A stretch of DNA of 37,724 nucleotides from Anaerolineae bacterium (lineage in GTDB: Bacteria; Chloroflexota; Anaerolineae; Promineifilales; Promineifilaceae): positions 1-37,724 of the forward strand of contig WFSA01000283.1 in assembly GCA_015486215.1 (NCBI GenBank). The letters are read 5' to 3'. Numbering within the stretch: position 1 is the stretch's first letter; each line of letters starts with the position of its first letter. A program made the translations under genes and the position numbers. This document shows, one piece after another, positions 1-8,104 of the stretch. The notes under the pieces were generated by a model. That model saw only the letters and a list, made by a program, of their open reading frames with translations. It was not told the origin of the DNA and did not search any database.

Positions 1-27
1 GTACAAGAATATCACTGATAAGGTACT
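1..27. repeat. Partial copy of repeat family B, cut by the window edge
   Basis: The first 27 bases match the end of a longer repeat seen at 16100-16238 and, reverse complemented, at 37225-37363. The shared core reads gtacaa(g/a)aatatc(a/g)ctgat followed by aaggtac. The rest of this copy lies outside the window. Confidence 0.7.
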
Positions 28-123
28 AAGGGAAAACTCGTAAATAACTGTGGCCAAGGTGACAGGCACTTGCCAAGTGCCTGTCACCTGAAAGTCCAAA
101 GTTAAAAACGAACCTTCCCTAAG
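28..123. mobile_element. Family A inverted-repeat element, copy 1
   Basis: This ~96-bp element recurs nearly identically at 29651-29747 and 37131-37227. The ends are imperfect inverted repeats (taagggaaa... and ...ttcccta). The centre is a perfect 16-bp-arm hairpin with a one-base loop at 57-89 (arms aggtgacaggcacttg and its complement). It encodes nothing. It directly abuts the family B repeat here and at 37225, so the two probably travel or recombine together. Confidence 0.75.
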
Positions 124-129
124 AAGGAT

Positions 130-350
130 TAGGGTGATTGCAACCTCGCTTTAATTCGTGATCGTTTTCGTGATCGAAAATCGAAAAAACCGATCACGAA
201 ACCGATCACGAAACCGATCACGAAATATGATCACGGCAATCATAATGTATAAATTCCCCCGCAATTCACATGTTATGTCAATTGCGGAGCTACTGAAAAC
301 GGTGTAAATTTGGAATTTAACAGTGCGATTTGGAGGTTGCAATCGCCCTA
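130..350 (+). mobile_element. Family C MITE-like element, copy 1, with 10-bp target duplication
   Basis: The ends form a ~17-bp inverted repeat (agggtgattgcaacctc at 131-147 and its near-complement at 333-349). The element is flanked by a perfect 10-bp direct repeat, TAAGAAGGAT, at 120-129 and 351-360, which is the footprint expected of transposition. Inside, 169-235 holds tandem copies of a gatcacgaaac-type unit. The 3' half contains an inverted repeat around caattcacatgttatgtcaa. Related copies lie at 8105-8437 (reverse, interrupted) and 12032-12220. A short open frame inside it is only a by-product of the repeats. Confidence 0.85.
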
Positions 351-417
351 TAAGAAGGATAGACTCACTTGCGAATTGACAATTGATACTTGCGAATTCA
401 CAAGTGACCATTGATAT

Positions 418-888
418 ATGATTTCATTTTTAACATCTATCGCCGCCCGTTTTGGTACGAACCCAAAAGAGGCCGAGCGATTTATAAAGTTTGCTCTCGT
501 CGGCACGGTTGGTTTTGTGGTTGATTTTGGCACCCTCGCTTTTCTCAAAGAGGTCATTGGGTTGCCGACATTGTTAGCAAATAGCATCTCGTTTTCAGCG
601 GCCGTTACCAGCAATTTCATCCTTAATCGATATTGGACCTATCCAGATTCGCGCAGCAAGCGTTTGTGGCTGCAAATGGGGCAGTTTTTTGCCGTCAATA
701 TCGTTGGGCTTGTCATTAATAACAGCATTTTATACGTTTTGGAAGGTGTATTTAATGGCTGGCTGGTCATGGTGCCGCTATTGGCAGATCGCGGTTATAT
801 TTTTGCCAAAATGGTCGCCACCATCGTGGTTCTGTTTTGGAACTTCTTTGTCAATCGGCATTGGACATATAACGATGTTGCCGAATAA
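418..888 (+). CDS. GtrA-like membrane protein
   Basis: The 156-residue protein belongs to the GtrA/DPMS-like family: small four-helix membrane proteins that often help move or present lipid-linked sugars for cell-surface glycosylation. What shows it: a short soluble N-terminus, then helices near residues 22-42, 52-74, 85-108 and 125-146. It also has the family signatures FxxVGxxGxxVDF early, NFxxNRYWTY after helix 2, and a second FFVNRHWTY at the C-terminus. The length is typical and complete. The ATG at 418 lacks a clear Shine-Dalgarno sequence, but the next methionine would remove most of the membrane region. No glycosyltransferase partner is adjacent, so its substrate cannot be inferred. 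It sits alone between repeat clusters and may be monocistronic. Confidence 0.85.
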   Translation: MISFLTSIAARFGTNPKEAERFIKFALVGTVGFVVDFGTLAFLKEVIGLPTLLANSISFSAAVTSNFILNRYWTYPDSRSKRLWLQMGQFFAVNIVGLVINNSILYVLEGVFNGWLVMVPLLADRGYIFAKMVATIVVLFWNFFVNRHWTYNDVAE

Positions 889-917
889 GCGCGGCACCGG
901 AATGGGGTAGATAATCG

Positions 918-1066
918 GACATGGTTCATAATTGGGCAAATTATTTTTACAATTTATGTTGTGTTGGGCGATTCAGCGAATCGCCCCTACCGTTCCCTCC
1001 TGTAGGGGCGATCCGCTGGGTCGCCCAAAAAGTGTAAAGATCATTTCATCAAAAATGAACCATGTC
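918..1066. mobile_element. Family F inverted-repeat element, copy 1
   Basis: The ends are gacatggttcat and its complement atgaaccatgtc, with further inner similarity to copies at 25822-25930 and (broken) 8565-8952. The centre carries two palindromes of the gggcgaYYcRgcgRRtcgccc type (around 967-990 and 1005-1026), also found alone near 19859 and 20729-20790. No convincing target duplication is visible at this copy. It fills most of the 317-base gap between the GtrA and Tgt genes. Confidence 0.7.
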
Positions 1067-1192
1067 AAAATCCGCGTTTATCTGCGTTTATCTACTCTAT
1101 TCGCGTTCTATTTACGACGCTAAACTGAAAGATATTTTCCCCTTTTTTGAAGCAGTCGATAATCGCCCTATGGCATAACCATACTTCTTTGA

Positions 1193-1198
1193 TAAAAT
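1193..1198 (+). promoter_or_regulatory. Probable -10 box of tgt-like gene, implying a leaderless mRNA
   Basis: TAAAAT ends seven bases before the ATG at 1206, with no Shine-Dalgarno sequence between. A start of transcription about seven bases after a -10 box would fall on the start codon. Similar spacing is seen at three other genes (17914, 29222, 32537). A -35 box is not recognisable here. Confidence 0.4.
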
Positions 1199-1205
1199 CC
1201 ACAGC

Positions 1206-2789
1206 ATGAAGACATTAGCCCTACCCAACGGCCGTATCTCCCTTCCCGCCTTCCTTCCCGACGGCACACAAGGCGTAGTTCGTGCCATTGATGGACAAGA
1301 TTTGCTTGCCAGCGGCATCCAAGCGGTGCAGATGAATGTCTACCACCTGATGCAGCGACCGGGATCATCTACCATTCAAGCGTTAGGCGGCTTGCATAAA
1401 ATGGCCGGATGGCCGCACCCCATTTTTACCGACTCAGGCGGTTTTCAGGTCTATTCGCTCATTCGCCAAAATGCAAAACTCGGCTCCATCAGCGATAAGG
1501 GAGCGCAATTCCGTATTGAGGGGAAAAAGTTCCAACTTACGCCTGAAAAAAGTGTGCAATTGCAGATGAGTTATGGCAGTGATATCATCATTTGCCTTGA
1601 CGATTGTACGCATGTGGACAGTGATATGGCGGTGCAGAAAACGGCCGTTCGCCGCACAGTCGCTTGGGCAAAACGATGCAAAACAGAGTTCACCCATCTA
1701 CTTGAACAAAAACAATTGCCGCCCGAAAAACAGCCGAAATTAGTCGCCGTTGTGCAGGGAGGCGGTTCTGTTGACCTGCGCCGCCAATGTGCCGATCAGC
1801 TATTAGACATTGGTTTTGATGGATACGGATACGGCGGCTGGCCTCTCGATAGTAACAATAAATTGCTGACAGAGATGGTGGCAACGGTGCGTGAATCCAT
1901 CCCCCGCCAATTTACCGTTCATGCGCTGGGGATCGGTCATCCCGATAATATCCGCGCCTGTGTGGAGATGGGATACGAGCTGTTTGACAGCACGATGCCG
2001 ACGCGGGATGCGCGACACGGCCGTTTATACATAAAAAAAGAGGACGGCACGTTCGGCTACCTTTACATCAAAGATAAAAAACATATCAAAGCGAACCGCC
2101 CTCTCATGGCTGGCTGTGATTGTCACGTTTGCACGACGTATTCGGCCGGCTATCTGCATCATCTTTTCAAAGTCAACGATCACCTCTATCATCGGTTTGC
2201 GACGATACATAATTTGCGTTTTATGACGCTGTTGATGCAAGAGTTGCGGGACGGAATAGCGGAAAGAGAGAGGGCTGGCGGACGTTTAAAGCAGCTATCC
2301 CTTCATCACCGCTCTGCCGACGGGATGAAAGTTGCATTACGCCTGAAAAAGAGCAAAAAAGTTGTGCGGCGTGAGCAGTTGGCGGTAGAACGCTTGCTGG
2401 AGGATGAACGGTTGACGGCCGATTTAGATGATGCAGCGGCGACGCTCCTTCTCAATTGGGGGATGCGTGAAACAAAGAGAATTGCGGGCGATACGGCCGT
2501 TCTCCCCGATGAAGAAGCGGAAGCGGCAATGTATCCCCGTTTGCGGGCATTGCGGACGGTTATGCGGTATGCCAGCAATTGGTTTGGCAAGCGCGGTACG
2601 ACGGATGAGCGGGCGAACCGTAAACTCATCAAGAAAATTGTGACGAAAACGGCCGTTATCCATCCCGACACCTTCACCCCTGCGGACAAAGCTGCCCAGC
2701 TTAAACTCGCCCAAGAGACCTGCCAACAGAGCGATCAAACCAAACTCGTCAACATCCTATGCGCGTGGCTAGATGTACAATTAAGCTAA
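1206..2789 (+). CDS. Divergent tRNA-guanine transglycosylase with C-terminal extension
   Basis: Tgt-family enzymes swap guanine for a 7-deazaguanine in nucleic acid, normally preQ1 at tRNA position 34. Residues 1-350 carry the TIM-barrel fold with TDSGGFQ (D76), LDDCT (D132), VVQG (Q184), nucleophile D261 in LFDSTMPTR, and a full zinc site C304/C306/C309/H335 with the family's 26-residue C-to-H spacing. Two features are unusual. The base-recognition loop, GGLAVGE in bacterial Tgt, is here GGWPLD (210-215). About 170 extra residues, basic and helical, follow the zinc domain (527 in total against about 375 for Escherichia coli Tgt). No queuosine biosynthesis gene is nearby. It is probably an active transglycosylase, but which base and which nucleic acid it uses is open. 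Confidence 0.85.
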   Translation: MKTLALPNGRISLPAFLPDGTQGVVRAIDGQDLLASGIQAVQMNVYHLMQRPGSSTIQALGGLHKMAGWPHPIFTDSGGFQVYSLIRQNAKLGSISDKGAQFRIEGKKFQLTPEKSVQLQMSYGSDIIICLDDCTHVDSDMAVQKTAVRRTVAWAKRCKTEFTHLLEQKQLPPEKQPKLVAVVQGGGSVDLRRQCADQLLDIGFDGYGYGGWPLDSNNKLLTEMVATVRESIPRQFTVHALGIGHPDNIRACVEMGYELFDSTMPTRDARHGRLYIKKEDGTFGYLYIKDKKHIKANRPLMAGCDCHVCTTYSAGYLHHLFKVNDHLYHRFATIHNLRFMTLLMQELRDGIAERERAGGRLKQLSLHHRSADGMKVALRLKKSKKVVRREQLAVERLLEDERLTADLDDAAATLLLNWGMRETKRIAGDTAVLPDEEAEAAMYPRLRALRTVMRYASNWFGKRGTTDERANRKLIKKIVTKTAVIHPDTFTPADKAAQLKLAQETCQQSDQTKLVNILCAWLDVQLS

Positions 2790-2866
2790 ATCCATCCTAT
2801 TATTCCCCCCTATCTATATGAGCGTTTCTCCTTGTGCAATTTAGTTAAAATAAAGTAGAGGTACTT

Positions 2867-4072
2867 ATGAGTAAAAAACGGCCGTCTAGCAGTAAAAAAA
2901 CAATAAGCGGCATCGCCGCCATCGGTTTCATCCTCCTCTTTTTATTCTACCTGCTCACAGGATCAGACCCGTTTGGCTTATTTGAAACAGGCGAGACAAT
3001 CGCCCCAGCCGACAATAGTTCATTCATTCCCCCTAATTTAGGGGACAGCTTGATAGATAATGGCAGCACAACGGGCAGCGGCGGGGATTGGTGGCGGGTT
3101 TACTTTACCGAGCCGGGCGGCGACTATGACCCTGATGATCTGGGTGATTCCATCCCTGCGCTGTTGATTGATTATATTAATGAAACAGATACTTACATCG
3201 ACATTGCTGCCTTTGAATTCAATCTCACCCCCGTCGCTGACGCGCTCATCGCTGCCCATGAGCGCGGGGTGCGGATCCGCTGGGTCACTGATGATGAGTA
3301 TGGGATTGACGCTGATTTTGAAGAGGACGGCGGTCAATTTGAGATGCTGGAGGATGCGGGGATTGAGGTGATGGACGACGGCCGTTCGGCTCTCATGCAC
3401 AATAAATTTATCATTTTCGATGGTGAAGTCATTTGGACAGGGTCAACTAATCTCACGGAGAATGGCACTTTCCGTAATAATAATAATGTCATTATCATAG
3501 GAGATGGCGATGTTGCCGCCATGTATCAGCGTGAATTTGATGAAATGTGGGGCGGTGCATTCGGCCCGCAATCACCATCCACCGTCAGCAGACAGGTAAT
3601 AGCGATTGATAATACGTTGGTGCAAGTTTTATTTGCGGCTGAAGATGATGTGATCGAAGCGATTATCCCGTTAATTGAGGATGCAGAGAGCAGCATCCGC
3701 TTTATGGCTTTTTCGTTTACGCATGATGATTTGGGAACGGCCGTTCTTGATCGTGCCAATGCTGGCGTAAGCGTACAAGGCATCTTTGAGACACGCGGAA
3801 GCAAAACTGAATACAGCGAAATGTCAACCCTCTATTGTAACAATGTCAATGTACGTCAGGATGGCAACCCTGGCACATTCCATCATAAAGTATTCATCAT
3901 TGATGATAAATACGTCGTCACCGGCTCCCTCAATTTTTCTAATAACGCCAACGATAGCAACGACGAAAACGTCATCATCCTTAACAATCGTGACATCGCC
4001 GCCGAGTATCTGGCGGAATTTGACCGCCGCTGGGCCGAAGCAACGCCGCCTGATGCGGCCATTTGTAAGTAG
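2867..4072 (+). CDS. Membrane-anchored phospholipase D-like protein
   Basis: The 401-residue protein has two HKD motifs of the PLD superfamily, whose members cleave or transfer phosphodiester groups (phospholipids, or DNA in the Nuc type). An N-terminal lysine-rich stretch plus a helix at 12-31 should export and anchor it. HKD1 is H178/K180/D185 with GSTN at 192-195. HKD2 is H339/K341/D346 with GSLN at 353-356. Both have canonical spacing, so the active site looks intact. The two catalytic halves within one chain resemble the duplicated bacterial enzymes rather than the single-motif Nuc dimer. Low-complexity acidic sequence (45-75) links anchor and catalytic region. The start is supported by agaggtactt before the ATG. 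Substrate unknown. Confidence 0.88.
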   Translation: MSKKRPSSSKKTISGIAAIGFILLFLFYLLTGSDPFGLFETGETIAPADNSSFIPPNLGDSLIDNGSTTGSGGDWWRVYFTEPGGDYDPDDLGDSIPALLIDYINETDTYIDIAAFEFNLTPVADALIAAHERGVRIRWVTDDEYGIDADFEEDGGQFEMLEDAGIEVMDDGRSALMHNKFIIFDGEVIWTGSTNLTENGTFRNNNNVIIIGDGDVAAMYQREFDEMWGGAFGPQSPSTVSRQVIAIDNTLVQVLFAAEDDVIEAIIPLIEDAESSIRFMAFSFTHDDLGTAVLDRANAGVSVQGIFETRGSKTEYSEMSTLYCNNVNVRQDGNPGTFHHKVFIIDDKYVVTGSLNFSNNANDSNDENVIILNNRDIAAEYLAEFDRRWAEATPPDAAICK

Positions 4073-4241
4073 CAGATATGCCGGTGATAAGTTGGAATCG
4101 GATTATGAAAATATATAAAAAAGGTGGCTGTTAAGCCATGTTGAGTGTCATACTTGTACAGGCGGGTAGCCATTATGAATTTCTGTTTCGCAGGAATGGC
4201 ACTGTTGAAAGGTATTAAAATTAAGGAAGAAAGGCAGAATT

Positions 4242-4952
4242 ATGACAAAAAAAGTTCGTAGGCGTAAAAACACACAAGGATCAACTGGAAAACAAGAGAC
4301 AAATTGGCTTATTATTGGTTCTATTGGCGGCTTAGGTGTGCTGTTTCTAGTTGCGATGATGTATCTTGCCCTTAAATCACCAGAAGCCCCTAAAGTAGCG
4401 ACACAATCCGCTTTAGGCAGATATTGTGAGGATAATCCTGATGCCTGCGTTTCAATGGGTGATGATGATGCCCCTGTTACCATCATAGAAGTATCTGATT
4501 ATGGCTGCCCCCATTGCCGAAAGTTTAACATGACGACTGCGCCCCTGATTAAAGAAGAGTATGTAGATACAGGTATCGTTCGCTATGTTTCTGTCCCCTT
4601 CTCTTTTGGGCCGGCAACGCTTATTGGCGCAACGGCAACGATGTGCGCTAACGAACAAGATTCATATTTTGAGTACCAAACGGCACTGTTTGCGGCCACA
4701 AAGAGCGGGAGCGACCTTTCTCCAGATCATGTGACAGAAACGGCCGTCAATATGGGATTAAATAAAGCTGTTTTTGAAGAATGTCTTAATAGCGGTAAAT
4801 ATAGCAGCACCGTCAACCGCAATAGATCTGCCGCCCAAGAGGCTGGGCTTACTGCCACGCCCTCTTTCTTTATCAACGGCCGTTTAGTCGAAGGCAACAA
4901 CCCATTTGAGAGCTTCGCCACCTTCATCGCCGAAGCACAGCAAGAGAACTGA
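4242..4952 (+). CDS. DsbA-like thiol-disulfide oxidoreductase, membrane anchored
   Basis: The 236-residue protein has a basic N-terminus, one membrane helix (about 22-44) and an exported DsbA/thioredoxin-fold domain that would introduce disulfides into secreted proteins. The active site is C89-P-H-C92 in SDYGCPHC, the same dipeptide as in classical DsbA. The cis-proline loop is in GLTATPSFFING near the C-terminus, followed by a typical GxxPFExF-like tail. The next gene begins five bases downstream and encodes a VKOR-type oxidase, so the pair forms one oxidative folding unit. The start is chosen on ggaagaaaggcag just upstream and on the charged-then-hydrophobic N-terminus. Confidence 0.92.
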   Translation: MTKKVRRRKNTQGSTGKQETNWLIIGSIGGLGVLFLVAMMYLALKSPEAPKVATQSALGRYCEDNPDACVSMGDDDAPVTIIEVSDYGCPHCRKFNMTTAPLIKEEYVDTGIVRYVSVPFSFGPATLIGATATMCANEQDSYFEYQTALFAATKSGSDLSPDHVTETAVNMGLNKAVFEECLNSGKYSSTVNRNRSAAQEAGLTATPSFFINGRLVEGNNPFESFATFIAEAQQEN

Positions 4953-4957
4953 CCATC

Positions 4958-5410
4958 ATGCACCTACCTAGAAATTGGCAAGTACGCCTCATTCAACTAT
5001 TAGCCGTTGGCGGCATAATAGTTGCTTTTTTCCTATTACTTTACCACGAAGGAAAAATCATCTCTCTTTGCTCATCGGGCGGCTGGGATGATTGTGGACA
5101 AGTCAGCGGCCCAACAGCACGTTACGCCTCATTTGGCGGCATCCCCGTCGCTCTCATGGGGTTGATCGGTTACATCACCATTTTTATGATGGTCTGGCTG
5201 ACAGAGTGGATCGCATTGATAGAGGATTATCTGGCAGAGATATTGATCAGTCTGACTGGTATCGCCTTTCTTTTTTCGTTAGGATTAACATTGCTAGAGA
5301 TATTCGTCATCCACCACATCTGCCGCTACTGCGTCATCTCGGCCGTAATCGTCACGATTATGTTTATATTGTCAGTGGCGACGTTGTGGAACGGCGAAGC
5401 GGCGGAGTAA
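4958..5410 (+). CDS. VKOR-family quinone-dependent disulfide oxidase
   Basis: The 150-residue integral membrane protein matches bacterial vitamin K epoxide reductase homologues, which replace DsbB in many bacteria and re-oxidise a DsbA partner with quinone. All four signature cysteines are present: loop cysteines C38 and C46 and the membrane CxxC at C122-R-Y-C125. The conserved YASFGGIPVA segment sits between. There are four or five membrane helices, near 11-30, 58-80, 93-118 and 125-145. It is not fused to a thioredoxin domain as some homologues are; the separate DsbA gene 5 bases upstream provides that part. Ribosome binding is probably coupled to the upstream stop codon, because no strong Shine-Dalgarno sequence precedes the ATG. 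Confidence 0.92.
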   Translation: MHLPRNWQVRLIQLLAVGGIIVAFFLLLYHEGKIISLCSSGGWDDCGQVSGPTARYASFGGIPVALMGLIGYITIFMMVWLTEWIALIEDYLAEILISLTGIAFLFSLGLTLLEIFVIHHICRYCVISAVIVTIMFILSVATLWNGEAAE

Positions 5411-5474
5411 CGAAGCGGTGGAGCAGCGGGGTCGTGGAAATGTCCCCCCCCGCAGCCCCGCATGAGGAGCCATT

Positions 5475-6632
5475 ATGGAATTTGGTGTACCAACAGAAGT
5501 ACGAGATTTAGAGATGCGCGTCGGGTTAGCTCCCGGCAGCGTATTAGCATTGACCCGCGCGGGCAACACCGTCTATATGCAGACGGGAGCAGGCGCAGAG
5601 GCGGGGTTTAGTGATGAAGTTTATCGTGAAGCAGGAGCGCAAATCGTCTACTCGGCCGCTGAGGCGTATGGCCGCGCCGATGTGGTCGTCAAAATTTCCC
5701 GCCCCACCAGCGATGAATACCGTCACTTTCGGGCGGGACAGACGATATTTGCGTTCTTTCATCTCCCTGTCGCCTCTTCAGATATGTATGGGGCATTAGT
5801 TGAGCATGAGATAACGGCCGTTTCCTACGAACTCATGCGCGACGAAGAGAGACAATATCCCGTCCTCGTCTCTGCCAGCGAAGTTGCCGGGCGGCTCGCC
5901 CCCACCATCGCGGGGAGCTTGCTGTGTAGCACGCCCAAGCAAGGGATAGGCGGGCGCGGCATCCTGCTTAGCGGGCTTGCCAGCGTGCCGCCCGCCACCG
6001 TCGTCATCATCGGCGGCGGGGCGGTGGGCGTAAACGCGGCCCGCGCTTTTCTCGGCATGGGCGCGGAAGTGATGGTACTCGACCGCAATATCAACAAATT
6101 GCGGGTGATAGAAAATCGGTTCAACGGCCGTGTCACCACCATGTTCGCCAACCGATATAACCTTAATCGCGTTGTCAAATTTGCCGACGTACTCGTGGGA
6201 GCGGTGATGGTTCCCGGCCAACGTGCACCCATCATCATCACCCGCGATATGGTAAAGACGATGCAGAAAGGCTCTGTCATCATCGATTATTCCATTGATG
6301 AAGGCGGTTGTGTAGAGACGAGCCGCCCGACAACATTGCGCGATCCGATCTTCGTCGCTGAAGGCATTATTCACCATTGCGTTCCCAATATCACATCAGC
6401 AGTCGCCCGCACAGCCAGCTACGCCATTAGCAACGCAGCCCTTCCCTATTTAAAAGCGGTTGCCGAAAATGGAATTATTGCCGCTGCCAAAAGATGGAAC
6501 GCATTAGGAGAGGGGATCAGCCTCTATCAAGGCAATCTCGTCCACGCCCGCTTGGCTGACGCGCTTGGGCGCACTATCACCCGTCCGCTGTTTATCTCAG
6601 AGCGCGAACAGAATCACGGGGGGCTTTTATAA
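5475..6632 (+). CDS. ald: Alanine dehydrogenase family protein
   Basis: The protein (385 residues) belongs to the AlaDH/PNT family, which reversibly deaminates L-alanine to pyruvate with NAD. Expected residues are seen: R15 in RVGLAP, K73 in VVVKISRP, H96 in FFHLPV, the Rossmann glycine-rich turn at 177-186 (VVIIGGGAVGVN), D203 for NAD ribose, and D275 in SIDEGGC. Some conserved segments differ from textbook AlaDH (VKISRP for VKEPLP; NITSAVARTASYA for NMPGAVPRTST), so it may be a separate subgroup with another small amino or imino acid substrate. Its stop overlaps the next start (TAATG), giving translational coupling with the CoA-transferase. gaggagccattATG supports the start. Confidence 0.82.
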   Translation: MEFGVPTEVRDLEMRVGLAPGSVLALTRAGNTVYMQTGAGAEAGFSDEVYREAGAQIVYSAAEAYGRADVVVKISRPTSDEYRHFRAGQTIFAFFHLPVASSDMYGALVEHEITAVSYELMRDEERQYPVLVSASEVAGRLAPTIAGSLLCSTPKQGIGGRGILLSGLASVPPATVVIIGGGAVGVNAARAFLGMGAEVMVLDRNINKLRVIENRFNGRVTTMFANRYNLNRVVKFADVLVGAVMVPGQRAPIIITRDMVKTMQKGSVIIDYSIDEGGCVETSRPTTLRDPIFVAEGIIHHCVPNITSAVARTASYAISNAALPYLKAVAENGIIAAAKRWNALGEGISLYQGNLVHARLADALGRTITRPLFISEREQNHGGLL

Positions 6633-7927
6633 TGTGGGAAAAAATTTATCGCCGCAAAATAACCAGCGTCGCTGCCGCTTTGCAGCATATTCAATCGGGC
6701 AACCGTATCTACGTTGGCGGCGGCGCGGGCGTTCCTGTCAAATTAACCAAAGGATTGACCGATCGCGCCCCTGAATTGACCGATGTTGAAGTGGCACATA
6801 TCCTCACTTTTGCTCCAGCTGCGTATACGGAACCTGAATATGCCAAAAATTTCCGTGTCAACGCGCTGTTTATCGGCGCAAATGTACGTGATGCCGTTAA
6901 TGACGGTCGTGCTGATTTTACCCCCATCATGCTGTCCGAAATTCCCGACATGTTCCGTGAAAGGGGAACATTACCGCTCGATGTCGCCTTGATCTCCGTC
7001 TCCCCGCCAGATGATCATGGCTTTTGCAGCTTCGGTGTGGAAGTTGGCACGACAAAACCAGCCGCCGAAGCCGCCCGTATCATCATTGCCGAAGTCAATC
7101 AGCAGATGCCGCGCACATTGGGTGACAGCTTCATTCATGTCAGCCGCCTGAACCATATTGTAGAAACCGATTACCCCATCCCAGAAGCTCCGCAGGGAGG
7201 AAGCACCCCAGATCATCTAACAATCGGAAAGCTTATCGCCGCACTCATCCCCGATGGGGCAACTTTGCAAATGGGAATCGGCAGTATCCCCGATGCTGTG
7301 CTGCAATATCTTGGTAATCATCGTGATTTAGGCGTGCATACGGAACTGTTTTCTGACGGAGTGATCGATTTAGTTGAGCAAGGGGTCATCACTTGTGCTA
7401 AAAAGAATTTTCATCCGGGCAAAATTATCGCTGGATTTTTGTTTGGCACAAAACGGTTGTATGAGTTCATCCACAACAACCCCATGATTGAAATGCACCC
7501 GACTGATTATGTTAATGATCCGTTCAATGTGGCCCGTAACGAAAAGATGGTCGCCATCAATTCTGCTATTCAAGTGGATTTGACGGGGCAGGTATGCGCT
7601 GATTCGATTGGCACGCGGTTGTACAGCGGCGTGGGCGGGCAGTTAGATTTCATGCGTGGCGCAGCACGCTCCAAAGGCGGGCTGCCTATCGTCGGCATGT
7701 TATCTACCGCGCGGAGCGGCACGGTCAGCCGCATTGTGCCAACCTTAGCCGAAGGCTCTGGCGTGGTGACAACGCGGTACGATGTCCATGATGTCGTGAC
7801 TGAGTTCGGCGTGGCGCATCTGTACGGCAAAACGATCCGCCAACGGGCAAAAGCGTTGATCGCGGTGACGCATCCGCAGTTTAAAGAAGAATTAACGGCC
7901 GTTGCCCATAAATTAGGATATGTGTAA
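6632..7927 (+). CDS. Acetyl-CoA hydrolase/4-hydroxybutyrate CoA-transferase family protein
   Basis: The 431-residue protein is a full-length member of the two-domain Cat2/AbfT-type CoA-transferase family, which moves CoA between acetyl-CoA and a short-chain acid through a glutamyl thioester. The catalytic glutamate is E238 in GVHTELFSDG. The oxyanion/CoA-loop motif SGVGGQLDF lies near residue 335. The N-terminal domain carries the VGGGAGVP loop near residue 28, and the C-terminal domain ends with the usual AHLYGKTIRQRAKALI segment. It overlaps the alanine dehydrogenase by one base, so the two are very probably co-expressed. The acyl substrate cannot be read from sequence; 4-hydroxybutyrate, butyrate and acetate are all used in this family. 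Confidence 0.85.
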   Translation: MWEKIYRRKITSVAAALQHIQSGNRIYVGGGAGVPVKLTKGLTDRAPELTDVEVAHILTFAPAAYTEPEYAKNFRVNALFIGANVRDAVNDGRADFTPIMLSEIPDMFRERGTLPLDVALISVSPPDDHGFCSFGVEVGTTKPAAEAARIIIAEVNQQMPRTLGDSFIHVSRLNHIVETDYPIPEAPQGGSTPDHLTIGKLIAALIPDGATLQMGIGSIPDAVLQYLGNHRDLGVHTELFSDGVIDLVEQGVITCAKKNFHPGKIIAGFLFGTKRLYEFIHNNPMIEMHPTDYVNDPFNVARNEKMVAINSAIQVDLTGQVCADSIGTRLYSGVGGQLDFMRGAARSKGGLPIVGMLSTARSGTVSRIVPTLAEGSGVVTTRYDVHDVVTEFGVAHLYGKTIRQRAKALIAVTHPQFKEELTAVAHKLGYV

Positions 7928-7969
7928 TGACTGATCCTTGTCTTGTTCTGCTTGGCGTGATATAGAAAA

Positions 7970-8084
7970 TGCGCTGAAAGCGCGTTAAAATCAGCCCGCT
8001 TTTAGCAGGATTTCTGGAAAAGACCTGACAGGTTTCATCAGAACCTCTCGTTTTACGCGAGTATCACAAGAAACCTGTTAGACC
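7970..8084. repeat. Hairpins and degenerate family D1 core downstream of the CoA-transferase
   Basis: gcgctgaaagcgc (7970-7982) is a perfect small hairpin, and cccgcttttagcagg follows. 8022-8084 has long imperfect inverted arms (gacctgacaggtttcat and aaacctgttagacc) with an internal ctcg...cgag. This resembles the interior of the D1 copy at 8694-8807, but the terminal GTATCTTCTCA sequences are lost. The small hairpins could end the ald-CoA-transferase transcript. Confidence 0.5.
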
Positions 8085-8104
8085 TACCCTAGAACTTAAA
8101 CGCA

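Noticed and set aside
160-240. Tandem gatcacgaaac units as a CRISPR array
   Set aside because: Units are about 12 bases, contiguous, without unique spacers, and sit inside a mobile element; no cas genes are present.
151-411. Open frames inside repeats (151-411, 8317-8553, 29318-29551, 36937-37134)
   Set aside because: They translate family C or E elements on either strand, have repetitive or biased products (RDRFRDRF) and no ribosome sites.
1206-2789. Tgt-like gene as DpdA of a DNA-modification island
   Set aside because: The full zinc site and catalytic aspartates fit tRNA enzymes, and no dpd neighbours exist; kept only as an open question about substrate.
4073-4241. Riboswitch or structured leader before the DsbA-like gene
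   Set aside because: Only a small ggct...agcc hairpin is seen and nothing matches a leader class I can name.
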